From Actinomycetota bacterium (lineage in GTDB: Bacteria; Actinomycetota; UBA4738; HRBIN12), in assembly GCA_026003015.1 (NCBI GenBank), contig BPGL01000001.1:252922-316921 (forward strand): a stretch of 64,000 nt of DNA. Reading direction: 5' to 3'. Below, in pieces: positions 8,537 through 18,449 of this stretch. A program made the translations under genes and the position numbers. Below the pieces are notes generated by a model that was not told the origin of the DNA, ran no database searches, and worked only from the letters and a program-made list of their open reading frames with translations. Numbering within the stretch: position 1 is the stretch's first letter; every line of letters begins with the position of its first letter.

Positions 8537-9034
8537 GTGGGAGCCCGGAGGTGGGGCCGGCCCGCGGCCTTCGCGGCCGGGCTGCTCGCGCTCACCCTCG
8601 CCTCGATCGGGCTCGGCTCGCGTCTCAGGACGCCGGAGCAGGCCGCTGCGGACGCCGCGGCGCCCTCGCCGACGATCGTGACCGCCGAGGTCGTCCGGCG
8701 CGTCCTGAGCGACGCGTCCCTCGCGCCCGGGAAGGGGGAGGAGGAGGGTACGATCGTGGCCCTGATCCGGCTCTCCTCCCCGCTGCCCGACCGCGCGTTC
8801 GGGGAGAGCGTCCGGGTGACGATCCGGGCGGATCGAACCGGCGGCCCGGTGGTGGCGGTTCCGATCACGGCCGTATGGCAGCGTGCCGACGGCACGGCGT
8901 GGGTGACGGTGGTTCGTTCCGACGGTTCGATGCACGATCTTCAGGTGCGGCCCGGTCCCGCGGTCGGCGGGTACGTCCCCGTGGAGGCGGTGCGGGGGGA
9001 GCTCGCCGCGGGAGACGACGTCCGGGTGGGGTAG
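8537..9034 (+). CDS. Shortened periplasmic adaptor (HlyD/RND-like) protein
   Basis: 165 residues with a signal anchor (residues about 8-28). The N-terminal segment VTAEVVRRVLSDASLAPG resembles the opening of adaptor subunits of actinobacterial ABC exporters, which then normally run on for 200 or more residues of hairpin, lipoyl and peptidoglycan-binding-like sequence. Here it passes straight into a C-terminal barrel-like part (SVRVTIRADRTGGPVVAVPITAVWQ). I infer an internal deletion. The stop at 9032-9034 is followed at once by the ATPase GTG 9036. If functional, it would bridge the permease to the outside; as it stands it is probably inactive. Confidence 0.5.
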   Translation: MGARRWGRPAAFAAGLLALTLASIGLGSRLRTPEQAAADAAAPSPTIVTAEVVRRVLSDASLAPGKGEEEGTIVALIRLSSPLPDRAFGESVRVTIRADRTGGPVVAVPITAVWQRADGTAWVTVVRSDGSMHDLQVRPGPAVGGYVPVEAVRGELAAGDDVRVG

Positions 9035-9035
9035 G

Positions 9036-9719
9036 GTGCCGAGCGCCCGCGTGCCCGTCGTCGCGATGGACGGCGTCGCGAAGACCTACCCGGGTCCGCC
9101 GCCCGTGCCGGCCCTGCGGGAGTGCACGCTCACGATCGGTGCGGCCGAGTTCGTCGCGATCGTGGGGCCGTCCGGATCGGGGAAGTCCACCCTCCTGAAC
9201 GTCCTGGGTCTCCTCGACACCCCGTCGGCGGGGACGTACCGGCTCCTCGGCGCGTCGGTGGCCGAGCTGCGGGAACGGGAACGGACGGCGCTTCGCGGGC
9301 GAGCGATCGGGTTCGTCTTCCAGGACGCCTACCTCGTGGCCGAGCGGACGGCCGTCGAGAACGTCGAGGTCCCCCTCCTCTACCAGGGGGTGTCGGCGGC
9401 CGAGCGCCGGCGACGGGCGACCGCCCTGTTGGAGGAGCTCGGGCTGTCGGACCGCGTCGACGCGGACGCGCGAACCCTCTCGGCGGCGAACGACAGCGCG
9501 TGGCGCTCGCCCGTGCCCTCGTGACCGCGCCGGCCCTTCTCCTGTGCGACGAACCGACGGGGAGCCTCGACTCGGACAACACCGCCGCCGTCCTCGGTCT
9601 GTTGCGCGCGCTCGTCGACGAAGGGCAGACCCCTCGTGCTCGTCACCCACGACCGAGACGTCGCGGCGCATGCCGATCGTCGGGTCCACGTCCTGGACGG
9701 CCGGGTGAGGCCGGGATGA
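9036..9719 (+). pseudogene. ABC transporter ATPase (LolD/MacB type) with two compensating frameshifts
   Basis: The first frame gives Walker [10 protein letters not shown] and the Q-loop VFQDAYLV, then runs out of frame inside the signature motif. Restoring one G near 9481-9485 yields [16 protein letters not shown], then Walker [14 protein letters not shown] in the next frame. A second break, one extra C in the run 9630-9633, must be removed to recover [18 protein letters not shown] and a stop at 9717-9719. The repaired protein would be 227 residues, normal for this family. It precedes an intact FtsX-like permease with a coupled ATGA. Either a decaying gene or two consensus errors in G/C runs. 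Confidence 0.8.
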
Positions 9720-10939
9720 GCCGATCGACGCCGACCCCGCCGAGGCTGGAGCCATCCCGCCTCCGCCCGACCCACCTCCTGCTCGAGGCGGCCCTCGACA
9801 TCCAGCGTCGACCGGGCCGGGCGACCTTGACCGGCCTCGGCACCCTCCTCGGCATCTGGGTGTTGGTGGCCGCCTACGGTATGGCCCAGACCGTCGAGGC
9901 GCAGATCGGCGATCGATTCGATCTGCTGGAGGCCACCCAGGTGACCGTCACCGACGCCGCGTCGGGTGAGCAGGCGACGCCCCCCTTCCCCCGGGACGCG
10001 GAGGACCGGCTCGAGCGCCTGAACGGCGTCGTGGCGGCCGGCGTCATCGGCGAGGTCGCGTTCGCTTCGCCTGCGGAGCTGCGGGCGCTGTGGATCCCCG
10101 GCGCGCCGGAGGCCTCGTATCCGGTCTTCGGGGCCTCCGCCGGGTTCCTCGAGGCCGCCGACCTCACGGTCGAGCGGGGCCGGACGTTCACCGAGGAGGA
10201 AGAAGGCCGGCGGGAGCTCGTGGCCCTCATCGGGCTCGCGCCCAAGGCCGACCTGCAGCTCGGGGCCACGGACGGCCGCGCGACCGTGTGGATCGACGGG
10301 GTCCCCTTCACGGTCATCGGCACGATCGCCGACGTAGGACGGCGCGCGGACCTGCTCACCGCGGTCGTGATCCCGCTGCGCACGGCCGAAGCGCTCTGGG
10401 GGATCGGATCGCCCGAGATCCTGGTCGAGACGGCCCCCGGCGCCGCGCAGCTGATCGGGCAACAGGCCGCTGCGGCGCTTCGACCCGAGGATCCGGAACG
10501 GTTGCGCGTTGCCGTGCCACCGAGCCCGGATTCCCTACGGCGGCAGGTGGAGGGAGATCTGCGATCCCTCGTGCTCGGGCTCGGCGCCGTGATCCTGGGC
10601 GTCGGCGCCATCCAGATCGCGAACGCCACCCTCGTCTCGGTGCTCCATCGGGTCCACGAGATCGGGCTGCGCCGGGCGGTGGGCGCCAGGGCCTTCCACG
10701 TCGCCGCCCAGTTCCTCGTGCAGAGCGGGGCGCTGGGGTTCGTCGGAGGCGCGGTCGGAGCCCAGGCGGGGTTGCTGAGCGTCGCGCTCGTGGCGGCGGT
10801 GCGGCGCTGGACGCTCGTGGCCGACCCGTGGCTCCTGCTCGTCGGTCCGCTCCTGGGGCTCGCCGTCGGCACGCTGGCCGGCGCGTACCCGGCCTGGAGG
10901 GCGGCCGGGATCCAGCCCGTGGACGCCCTGAGGCGGTAG
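9716..10939 (+). CDS. MacB/FtsX-family ABC transporter permease
   Basis: 407 residues in the MacB layout. A first membrane helix (about residues 38-60, [20 protein letters not shown]) is followed by a large extracytoplasmic domain, then three C-terminal helices beginning near 290 ([22 protein letters not shown]). An FtsX-type loop [12 protein letters not shown] and the terminal [17 protein letters not shown] close the protein. Such permeases use ATP hydrolysis by a partner to move lipoproteins, peptides or drugs by mechanotransmission. ATG 9716 overlaps the ATPase stop (ATGA). The gene is intact although the three genes before it are damaged. Confidence 0.88.
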   Translation: MSRSTPTPPRLEPSRLRPTHLLLEAALDIQRRPGRATLTGLGTLLGIWVLVAAYGMAQTVEAQIGDRFDLLEATQVTVTDAASGEQATPPFPRDAEDRLERLNGVVAAGVIGEVAFASPAELRALWIPGAPEASYPVFGASAGFLEAADLTVERGRTFTEEEEGRRELVALIGLAPKADLQLGATDGRATVWIDGVPFTVIGTIADVGRRADLLTAVVIPLRTAEALWGIGSPEILVETAPGAAQLIGQQAAAALRPEDPERLRVAVPPSPDSLRRQVEGDLRSLVLGLGAVILGVGAIQIANATLVSVLHRVHEIGLRRAVGARAFHVAAQFLVQSGALGFVGGAVGAQAGLLSVALVAAVRRWTLVADPWLLLVGPLLGLAVGTLAGAYPAWRAAGIQPVDALRR

Positions 10940-10951
10940 GGGCTCGCGTGC

Positions 10952-10980
10952 TTGCGGTCGAACACGTGTTCGGCTAGGAT
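10952..10980 (+). promoter_or_regulatory. recA promoter with LexA (SOS) box
   Basis: TTGCGG (10952-10957), 17-base spacer, TAGGAT (10975-10980). The perfect 14-bp palindrome CGAACACGTGTTCG (10959-10972) fills the spacer and matches the Gram-positive/actinobacterial LexA consensus. RecA starts at 11120, so the leader is about 130 bases. Confidence 0.9.
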
Positions 10981-11119
10981 CGAGCGCGGCCCCGTGGCGC
11001 GCGGCGACCGACGACGGAGGCCGTCGGATGTCGGCGCCGACCGCTACGGTGGGAGGGCCGGTGGACGACGCGCTCGCCCGTGCCCCCTCGGGTGGAGCCC
11101 GGAGAGGAGGAGGCATCGC

Positions 11120-12208
<1,089 letters not shown>

Positions 12209-12214
12209 GCGCCG

Positions 12215-12694
12215 ATGGCGCCCGGCGACGTGCACGAGCGGGCCCTGCGGCTGCTCGCCGCGCGCCCGCGGAGCCGACGGGAGCTCGAGCGACGGCTGGT
12301 CGACGCCGGGTTCGAGGCCGAGGAGGTGGTGACCGAGCTCGAGCGCCTCGAGACGGTCGGCCTCGTGGACGACGAGGCCTTCGCGCGGGCGGTGGCCGAG
12401 GACGCGTTGGGACGGCGTCTCGAGGGGCGCCGCGGGGTCGCTCGCTCGCTCGCCGCGCGGGGGATCCCCGGGCCCCTGGCCGCCGCGGTGCTCGAGGAAC
12501 TCGGTGGCGACGACGAGGAACGGGCCGTGCAGCTGGCCCGGGCGCGGGCCGTGCGGCTGCGCGGTGTGCCCGCCGAGCGGGCGTTCCCGCGGCTCGTGGC
12601 CTTCCTGCTCCGTCGGGGCCACGAGGCCGAGGTCGCCCGACGGGCTGCACGGCGGGCCCTGGGGCTCGACCCCGACGTCGAGGGCGGGGCGTGA
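12215..12694 (+). CDS. recX: Regulatory protein RecX
   Basis: 159 residues, all helical by composition, built of three-helix RecX repeats. Characteristic strings are LAARPRSRRELERRL (residues about 13-27), VVTELERLETVGLVDDEAFARAV and FLLRRGHEAEVARRAAR. RecX binds inside the RecA filament groove and limits its extension. The ATG six bases after the recA stop makes co-transcription and shared SOS control very likely. Confidence 0.93.
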   Translation: MAPGDVHERALRLLAARPRSRRELERRLVDAGFEAEEVVTELERLETVGLVDDEAFARAVAEDALGRRLEGRRGVARSLAARGIPGPLAAAVLEELGGDDEERAVQLARARAVRLRGVPAERAFPRLVAFLLRRGHEAEVARRAARRALGLDPDVEGGA

Positions 12695-12713
12695 GAGCGT
12701 CGGGGCGGGCACC

Positions 12714-12742
12714 TTGCCTCAGGGCGTCCGCGACCGTACGCT
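12714..12742 (+). promoter_or_regulatory. Promoter upstream of rny
   Basis: TTGCCT (12714-12719), 17-base spacer, TACGCT (12737-12742), just after the recX stop. The predicted start near 12749 leaves a leader of about 230 bases before the rny ATG. The inverted repeat CTCAGGG/CCCTGAG (12718-12724 and 12755-12761) overlaps this promoter. Confidence 0.45.
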
Positions 12743-12748
12743 GTCGGG

Positions 12749-12978
12749 AAACGACCCTGAGAGGTACCCGAACGGAACCCCGACGTTCATCTGACGGCAC
12801 CGTGCGAACGTCCCACACGAGACCCGAGACCGAGCACATCCGGCACCGAGGAGGTCCCCAGGCCGCGTCGCGTCCCTAGAGGAGCGAGCGGCGCTCTCCC
12901 CGGACGACGGAGCGCACCGTCGAACGGCGGGACCGGTAGGTCCTCTCCCGATCGTTCGAACGACGAGTGGGAGGAGCC
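12749..12978 (+). other. Long untranslated leader of rny
   Basis: About 230 bases with no convincing small gene. Small dyads are visible: GGACC-GGTA-GGTCC (12930-12943) and the 12-bp palindrome TCGTTCGAACGA (12952-12963). A GGGAGGAG ribosome site (12969-12976) ends it. I see no known riboswitch signature. Confidence 0.4.
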
Positions 12979-14523
12979 ATGACCCCGGTCATCGTCGGCC
13001 TCATCGCCCTGGTGGTGGGCGTCGCCGTCGGCTTCGTGGTCCGCGCCGCGCTGGCCCGTACGAGCGCGCGCGCGATCGAGCAGCAGGCGGCAACGCGAGC
13101 GGAACGACGCCTCGCGGAGGCGGAGCAGGAGGCGGCCGTCACCCTCCGGTCGGCCCTGGAACAGGCGAAGGCGGAATCGGCCGCGATCCGGCGCGAAGCG
13201 GAGGAGGACGTTCGGGCGCGCCGCGATGAGGTCGCGCGCCTCGAGCGCCGGATCGCGCAGGCCGAGGACGAGCTGCGCTCCCGCACGAAGCGGCTGGAGG
13301 AACGGGAGCACGAACTCGAGGAGCGCGACCGCCGTCTCGCTCACGTCCGCGAGCAGCTCGAGGCGGCGACGAGGGAACATCGGGCGCGCCTGGAGCGGAT
13401 CGCGCAGATGACCTCGCAGGAGGCTCGCGAGGAGCTGGTCGCCCAGGTCGTCGACGAGGCCAAGCGCGCGGCGATGGCGCAGGTCCGCGAGATCGAGCAG
13501 CAGGCGCGCGAGCAGGGCGAGGAGCGGGCGCGCAAGATCCTCACGGTCGCGATCCAGCGGGTCGCGGCCGAGCAGACGACCGAGTCGAGCGTGAGCGTGT
13601 TCACGTTGCCGAGCGAGGACATGAAGGGCCGGATCATCGGCCGGGAGGGGCGCAACATCCGCGCCTTCGAGGCGACGACCGGGGTCAACCTGATCATCGA
13701 CGACACCCCCGAGGCGGTCGTCCTGTCGTGCTTCGACCCCGTCCGGCGGGAGGCCGCGCGTCTCACGCTGACGAAGCTCGTCGAGGACGGTCGGATCCAT
13801 CCGGCGCGGATCGAGGAGGTCCACGAGCGCTCGCTGCGGGAGCTCGAGGAGCGGATCCGCCGCGCCGGCGAGGACGCCGTGGCCGAGGTCGGCATCACCG
13901 ACATCCACCCGGAGATGGTCCGGCTGCTCGGGCGTCTGCAGTACCGGACCTCCTACGGGCAGAACGTCCTCAAGCACCTGGTCGAGTCCGCCCACATCGC
14001 GGGGGCCCTCGCCGCGGAGCTCGGCGTCGACCCCACGATCGCTAAGCGCGGGGCGTTCCTGCACGACATCGGCAAGGGCGTGACGCACGAGGTCGAGGGC
14101 TCCCACGCGCTGATCGGTGCCGAGATCGCCCGACGGATGGGCGAGGCGGCGGAGGTCGTGCACTGCATCGAGTCGCACCACGGCGAGGTCGAACAGCGCA
14201 CGGTGGACGCGGTGCTCGCGCAGATCGCGGACGCGATCAGCGGAGGTCGCCCGGGCGCCCGGCGCGAGTCGCTCGAGACCTACGTGAAGCGTCTCGAGCG
14301 TCTCGAGGAGATCTGCACGGGGTTCGAGGGGGTCGAGAAGGTCTTCGCGATGCAGGCGGGCCGCGAGGTCCGCGTGATGGTTCGTCCCGAGGCCGTCGAC
14401 GACCTCGCGGCCCAGGTGATCGCCCGCGACATCGCCAAGCGCGTCGAGGAGGAGCTCCAGTACCCCGGCCAGATCAAGATCACGGTCGTGCGTGAGATGC
14501 GGGCCACGGAGATCGCGCGGTGA
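12979..14523 (+). CDS. rny: Ribonuclease Y
   Basis: 514 residues. An N-terminal membrane anchor (VIVGLIALVVGVAVGFVVRA, residues 4-23) is followed by a long charged coiled coil to about residue 200. Next comes a KH domain (LPSEDMKGRIIGREGRNIR, about 210-228), then an HD domain with LHDIGKG near residue 360 and ESHHGEVE near 390. This is the exact RNase Y order; the enzyme is a membrane-tethered endoribonuclease that starts mRNA decay. ATG 12979 has a GGGAGGAG site directly before it. RNase J at the window start and RNase Y here suggest a Gram-positive-type decay machinery. Confidence 0.97.
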   Translation: MTPVIVGLIALVVGVAVGFVVRAALARTSARAIEQQAATRAERRLAEAEQEAAVTLRSALEQAKAESAAIRREAEEDVRARRDEVARLERRIAQAEDELRSRTKRLEEREHELEERDRRLAHVREQLEAATREHRARLERIAQMTSQEAREELVAQVVDEAKRAAMAQVREIEQQAREQGEERARKILTVAIQRVAAEQTTESSVSVFTLPSEDMKGRIIGREGRNIRAFEATTGVNLIIDDTPEAVVLSCFDPVRREAARLTLTKLVEDGRIHPARIEEVHERSLRELEERIRRAGEDAVAEVGITDIHPEMVRLLGRLQYRTSYGQNVLKHLVESAHIAGALAAELGVDPTIAKRGAFLHDIGKGVTHEVEGSHALIGAEIARRMGEAAEVVHCIESHHGEVEQRTVDAVLAQIADAISGGRPGARRESLETYVKRLERLEEICTGFEGVEKVFAMQAGREVRVMVRPEAVDDLAAQVIARDIAKRVEEELQYPGQIKITVVREMRATEIAR

Positions 14524-14574
14524 GCGATTCCGCCCAAAGGGATGCGCAGGCCACGCTGTCCGACGGGGGGGCGG

Positions 14575-14613
14575 TTGTCGCTCTTGACAATCCCCCACCA
14601 AGCGGCGTAGGTT
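14575..14613 (+). promoter_or_regulatory. Strong promoter with overlapping dyad before the secreted-protein gene
   Basis: TTGACA (14584-14589), 18-base spacer, TAGGTT (14608-14613). The dyad TTGTC-N6-GACAA (14575-14579 and 14586-14590) overlaps the -35 box and could be an operator. Confidence 0.6.
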
Positions 14614-14647
14614 GGCCGCACATGGGCCGCGAACCGGGGGGTGTCGG

Positions 14648-15714
14648 ATGATGTCACGGAAGATCGGCGTCGGGGCGCTCGTCCTTGCGATGTGGGGGGG
14701 GCCGTCTGGCTTGCGGCCCCGGTAACCGCGTCAGCGGAATCTCCGAGCCCACTGGTGTGCGGGCCGATCTTCAGCTCGGAGACCTACAACGATCTGCGGC
14801 GCTTGTGTGCGAACGTAGCAACCGCGTCCGCCGTGCTCAGCCAAGCGGGCTCGAAGAGCCGTGACGTCACCCTCGGGCGACGGGTGCTTCGGCAGGAGAC
14901 GCGCGCGACCCTCTCATCGAGGGCCGCTGTGGGCGATGGCTACGACGACCTGATCACCGTGGGCTCCGACGGTGCTCCCCTCGTCCTTCTCTTCCCGGCT
15001 CTTTCACTGTTCGACAACAACCCCGGAGACGAGGATTTCCATCCCGAGCTTCCAATCGGGATCCTCGTCGCACCCGAGTTGGTCGCCGAGCGAAACGGTC
15101 TGATGCTCTCGTCGGCCTCTCGTGGACCTGCCACGAGAGCTCCCTCGTTGGCTCTGACGACGCGAGGTCTGACGCCGATCGAATCTGGCTGTTCGGTGTT
15201 GGATAGCGACGGCGACGGTGTAGACGAAACCGGAGATGCGTACCAGCGCGCATGCTGGCACTCGTACAAGAACTCCTCCGGTGACGCGAATCCCAACTAC
15301 AAGTGGCGCATGATCTACGTAACGGGATCGTCGCACGGCGGCAACTTCGACCACCATCTGCGTCGGTCGTTCGTGAGTATCGACGGCAACCCCGACCATC
15401 TCCTCGACGAATGGAGCCCAACGGAGACCATCGCGCCTGCCACTGAGTCAGCACAAATAACACTGACCTTGATGCTCTCGTCGGGGAGCATGGCCGGGTC
15501 CGCGTCTCATACGTTCACGATCTATCAGGACGCATTCGGACCGAGATCCTTCGGCTCGTCTGACGACTATTTCAAGTGGGGTTGGAGCGGAAACAAGGGC
15601 TGTGGGGGGTCCACGTGCTCCTACGTGGGCCTGGGCGGGGGCGGTTCGTTCAAGCTACCGCAGACGAGCTCGCTCGGGTTCATCTTCGGCCAGCACATTA
15701 GCTGGGGGCTCTAG
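14648..15714 (+). CDS. Secreted protein of unknown function, frame broken at a G8 tract
   Basis: ATG 14648 opens MMSRKIGVGALVLAMWG and then loses frame in the run of eight G (14694-14701). With one more G, or two fewer, the chain continues AVWLAAPVTASAESPSP, a textbook signal peptide with cleavage after ASA, into a mature domain of about 320 residues ending at TAG 15712-15714. The mature part has a calcium-site-like DSDGDGVDETGD and several Cys. Its last 60 residues are rich in Gly and aromatic residues (DDYFKWGWSGNKGCGG). I recognise no family. GC is about 55-58% over 15181-15480, clearly below its neighbours, suggesting transfer. The G8 tract is either a switch or a base-calling error. Confidence 0.6.
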
Positions 15715-15723
15715 CGGAGGCAC

Positions 15724-16086
15724 ATGGTTCGGTCGGCGAAGGCCGGGGCAAGGATGGCGCAGCTCAGCGCCATGCTGGCGATCGGAGCGCTCGCCTTCGC
15801 CGGTGGGTACTTGGTCGCGGAGATCGGCACCCGCGGTCGGATCCCGCGCGCCGAGGAGGTACCGGTGACGATCGTCGCGGTGAACGGCGATCGAACGGCC
15901 ATAGGGGTCCGGTTCGCTGACGGACATGAGGACGGCTTCGCGCTCCTGCCGGAAACGCCGGGAGGGGAGCTCGTCTCGGTCGGGGCCGAGGTGATCCTGG
16001 ACGTCGCCATCTTTGAGGAAGGCGGGACCGTCGTGCGCGTCCATCCGCTGTCTCCGAGCGAGGGGCCGATCGCACCAGGCGGCTGA
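15724..16086 (+). CDS. Small membrane-anchored protein, unknown function
   Basis: 120 residues. An N-terminal signal anchor (about residues 12-33, AQLSAMLAIGALAFAGGYLV) is followed by a small beta-rich extracytoplasmic part with alternating hydrophobics (VPVTIVAVNGDRTAIGVRFA) and a Pro/Gly tail. No Cys and no known motif. It starts nine bases after the preceding secreted-protein gene and may be its partner. A second in-frame ATG at 15754 would keep the anchor. Confidence 0.6.
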   Translation: MVRSAKAGARMAQLSAMLAIGALAFAGGYLVAEIGTRGRIPRAEEVPVTIVAVNGDRTAIGVRFADGHEDGFALLPETPGGELVSVGAEVILDVAIFEEGGTVVRVHPLSPSEGPIAPGG

Positions 16087-16103
16087 CGGGGTGGCCGACC
16101 CCT

Positions 16104-16135
16104 GCCCCAGTTGCGGCGGCCCCGGAGGTTGGGGC
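16104..16135 (+). terminator. Possible hairpin after the small membrane protein gene
   Basis: GCCCCA (16104-16109) pairs with TGGGGC (16130-16135) around a 20-base GC-rich loop. There is no T-run; it may end the 14648-16086 transcript before miaB. Confidence 0.25.
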
Positions 16136-16180
16136 CCGGCGGTCGTCGCACGGGCCAAGGTCTTGCCATAGTTTGGAGTC

Positions 16181-17521
16181 GTGGTGGAGCGCCGGTACCT
16201 CGTCCGCACGTTCGGCTGCCAGATGAACGAGCACGACTCCGAGCGGATCGCGGGGATGCTCGCGGCCGACGGGATGCGTCCGGCCGAGGGGCTCGACGAC
16301 GCCCAGGTCGTGGTCTTCAACACCTGCGCGATCCGCGAGAACGCCGACGATCGGCTCTACGGCAACCTCGGGCACCTCAAGCCCCTGAAGGAGCGACGCC
16401 CGGACCTCCGGATCGTCGTGGCCGGGTGCTTGGCCCAGAAGGATCGCGGCGAGATCCAGCGCCGGGCCCCGTGGGTCGACGTCGTCGTCGGCACCCACGC
16501 GCTGCCTGGCCTGCTCGACCTGCTGCGCCGCGCGGAGGTCGAGGGCCCGCAGATGGACGTCCGGGAGTACACGGAGGTGTTCCCGAGCGCTCTGCCGGCC
16601 GCGCGCGGCGAGGGCTGGCGCGCGTGGGTGTCGATCGCCGTGGGCTGCGACAACGCGTGCACGTTCTGCATCGTGCCCCTCGTGCGCGGCCCCCAGCGCT
16701 CGCGCCCGATCGCCGACGTCCTCGCCGAGGTCCGCGACCTCGCGGCTCGCGGCGTCGTCGAGGTGACGCTCCTCGGGCAGAACGTGAACACCTACGGCCG
16801 TGACCTGACGGACCCGGCCTCCGCGCGCCGTCCCCGGTTCGCCGAGCTCCTGCGTGAGGTCGATCGGGTCGAGGGGCTCCGGCGGATCCGGTTCACCTCC
16901 CCGCACCCCCACGACTTCACCCCCGACGTGATCGACGCGATGGCCGAGTGCGAGCGCGTCTGCGAGCACATCCACTTCCCCCTGCAGTCCGGCTCGGACC
17001 GGATCCTGCGGGCGATGCGGCGCTCCTACCGCCGCGAGCGCTACCTCGCCTGGCTCGAGCGGATCCGCGAGCGGATCCCCGGGGTGGCCGTCTCGACGGA
17101 CATCATCGTCGGGTTCCCCGGCGAGACCGAGGAGGATTTCCGCGACACGCTCGACGTCGTCGAGCGCGCGCGCTTCGACGCCGCGTACCTGTTCCGCTAC
17201 TCGCCGCGCCCCGGGACCGTCGCGGCGACCCTGCCCGACCAGGTGCCGCCGGAGGTCGCGCAGGAGCGGTTCGAGCGCCTCGTCGCCCTCCAGGAGGCGA
17301 TCACGGCCGAGCGGAACCGCGAGCAGATCGGGCGCGAGGTCGAGGTGCTCGTCGAGGGCGTCGGACGTCGCGGCGGCCGCGCCCAGGCCCGGACCCGGAC
17401 GAACCGGATCGTCCATCTGGACCGCCCGCTCGCGCCGGGGACGTTCGCGCGGGCGAGGGTCACCGGCGCCGGTGCGCACCACCTCGTCGGCGAGCTCGTC
17501 GAGGTCCCGGTCGCGGTCTGA
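16181..17521 (+). CDS. miaB: tRNA-2-methylthio-N6-dimethylallyladenosine synthase MiaB
   Basis: 446 residues, normal for the family. An N-terminal UPF0004 domain ([18 protein letters not shown], then [10 protein letters not shown]) carries the three auxiliary-cluster Cys. The radical-SAM motif [12 protein letters not shown] follows near residue 158, and a C-terminal TRAM domain spans about 380-446. It adds a methylthio group to i6A37 of tRNAs, so it works directly after MiaA, encoded four bases downstream. A -10-like TAGTTT (16169-16174) ends seven bases before GTG 16181, suggesting a leaderless message. Confidence 0.97.
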   Translation: MVERRYLVRTFGCQMNEHDSERIAGMLAADGMRPAEGLDDAQVVVFNTCAIRENADDRLYGNLGHLKPLKERRPDLRIVVAGCLAQKDRGEIQRRAPWVDVVVGTHALPGLLDLLRRAEVEGPQMDVREYTEVFPSALPAARGEGWRAWVSIAVGCDNACTFCIVPLVRGPQRSRPIADVLAEVRDLAARGVVEVTLLGQNVNTYGRDLTDPASARRPRFAELLREVDRVEGLRRIRFTSPHPHDFTPDVIDAMAECERVCEHIHFPLQSGSDRILRAMRRSYRRERYLAWLERIRERIPGVAVSTDIIVGFPGETEEDFRDTLDVVERARFDAAYLFRYSPRPGTVAATLPDQVPPEVAQERFERLVALQEAITAERNREQIGREVEVLVEGVGRRGGRAQARTRTNRIVHLDRPLAPGTFARARVTGAGAHHLVGELVEVPVAV

Positions 17522-17525
17522 GCGG

Positions 17526-18449
17526 ATGGCCCCGGAGCCGGTCCTCGCGCTCGTGGGCCCGACCGCCTCGGGCAAGACGGAGGCCGCGCTCGCGCTCGCC
17601 CCGCGCCTGGGCGCCGAGATCTGCTCGATCGACTCGATGCTCGTCTACCGCGACCTGGACATCGGGACCGCGAAGCCGACCCCGCTCGAGCGCGCGCGCG
17701 TGCCCCACCACCTGATCGACGTGGCGTCCCCGAGCGAGCGGTTCACGGTGGCTCGCTTCCAGGAGCTCGGGCGCCGAGCGCTCGCCGAGATCCGCGCGCG
17801 CGGCGCCCGGGCGCTGCTCGTGGGGGGCAGCGGGCTGTACTTCCGAGCGCTCGTGGACGACCTCCGCTTCCCCGGCGAGGACCCGGAGGTCCGTCGCAGC
17901 CTCGAGGTGGAGGCCTCGGTGCTCGGGCCGGCCGCGCTGCATCGACGCCTCGCCGGTGTCGATCCCCGAGCGGCCGAGCGGATCGAGGTTGCGAACGTCC
18001 GGCGCACGGTCCGCGCCCTCGAGGTGGCGGCGGTCACGGGGCGACCGTTCAGCGCCCACGCGGCCGGGTGGGAGCGGTTCGATCCCGAGCGCGTCCGGGC
18101 GGCGGGGATCCGCCCCGACCCCGAGGCGCTGCGCCGCCGCGTCCGCGCGCGCGTCCGGTCGATGCTCGAGGCCGGGTGGCTCGAGGAGGTCGAACGACTC
18201 GTCGCCGCGGGCCTCGGCGGATGGCTCACCTCGGTCCAGGCCATCGGCTACGCGGAGCTCGCCGCCCACCTCGCAGGTAGGCTGTCGCTGGAGGCGGCCG
18301 TGGAGGCGACGGTGCGACGCACCGACGAGCTCGTGCGCCGGCAGCTCGTGTGGTTCCGGCGAGACCCGCGCATCCGCTGGTTCGACGTCGGGGACCGGGG
18401 CGCGCTCGAGGCGGTCGACGAGGTCGCCGCGTACCTGGGGGCGGCGTGA
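17526..18449 (+). CDS. miaA: tRNA dimethylallyltransferase MiaA
   Basis: 307 residues. P-loop GPTASGKTEAAL (residues 11-22), then EICSIDSMLVYRDLDIGTAKPT with the substrate-binding Asp, LLVGGSGLYFRAL, and a late SVQAIGYAE. The enzyme transfers a dimethylallyl group to A37 of tRNAs reading U-starting codons, giving the substrate of MiaB just upstream. The stop overlaps the dapF GTG as GTGA. Confidence 0.97.
   Translation: MAPEPVLALVGPTASGKTEAALALAPRLGAEICSIDSMLVYRDLDIGTAKPTPLERARVPHHLIDVASPSERFTVARFQELGRRALAEIRARGARALLVGGSGLYFRALVDDLRFPGEDPEVRRSLEVEASVLGPAALHRRLAGVDPRAAERIEVANVRRTVRALEVAAVTGRPFSAHAAGWERFDPERVRAAGIRPDPEALRRRVRARVRSMLEAGWLEEVERLVAAGLGGWLTSVQAIGYAELAAHLAGRLSLEAAVEATVRRTDELVRRQLVWFRRDPRIRWFDVGDRGALEAVDEVAAYLGAA

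Noticed and set aside
12952..12963. LexA box upstream of rny (TCGTTCGAACGA)
   Set aside because: Half-sites are in the wrong order (GTTC then GAAC) for the CGAAC-N4-GTTCG operator.
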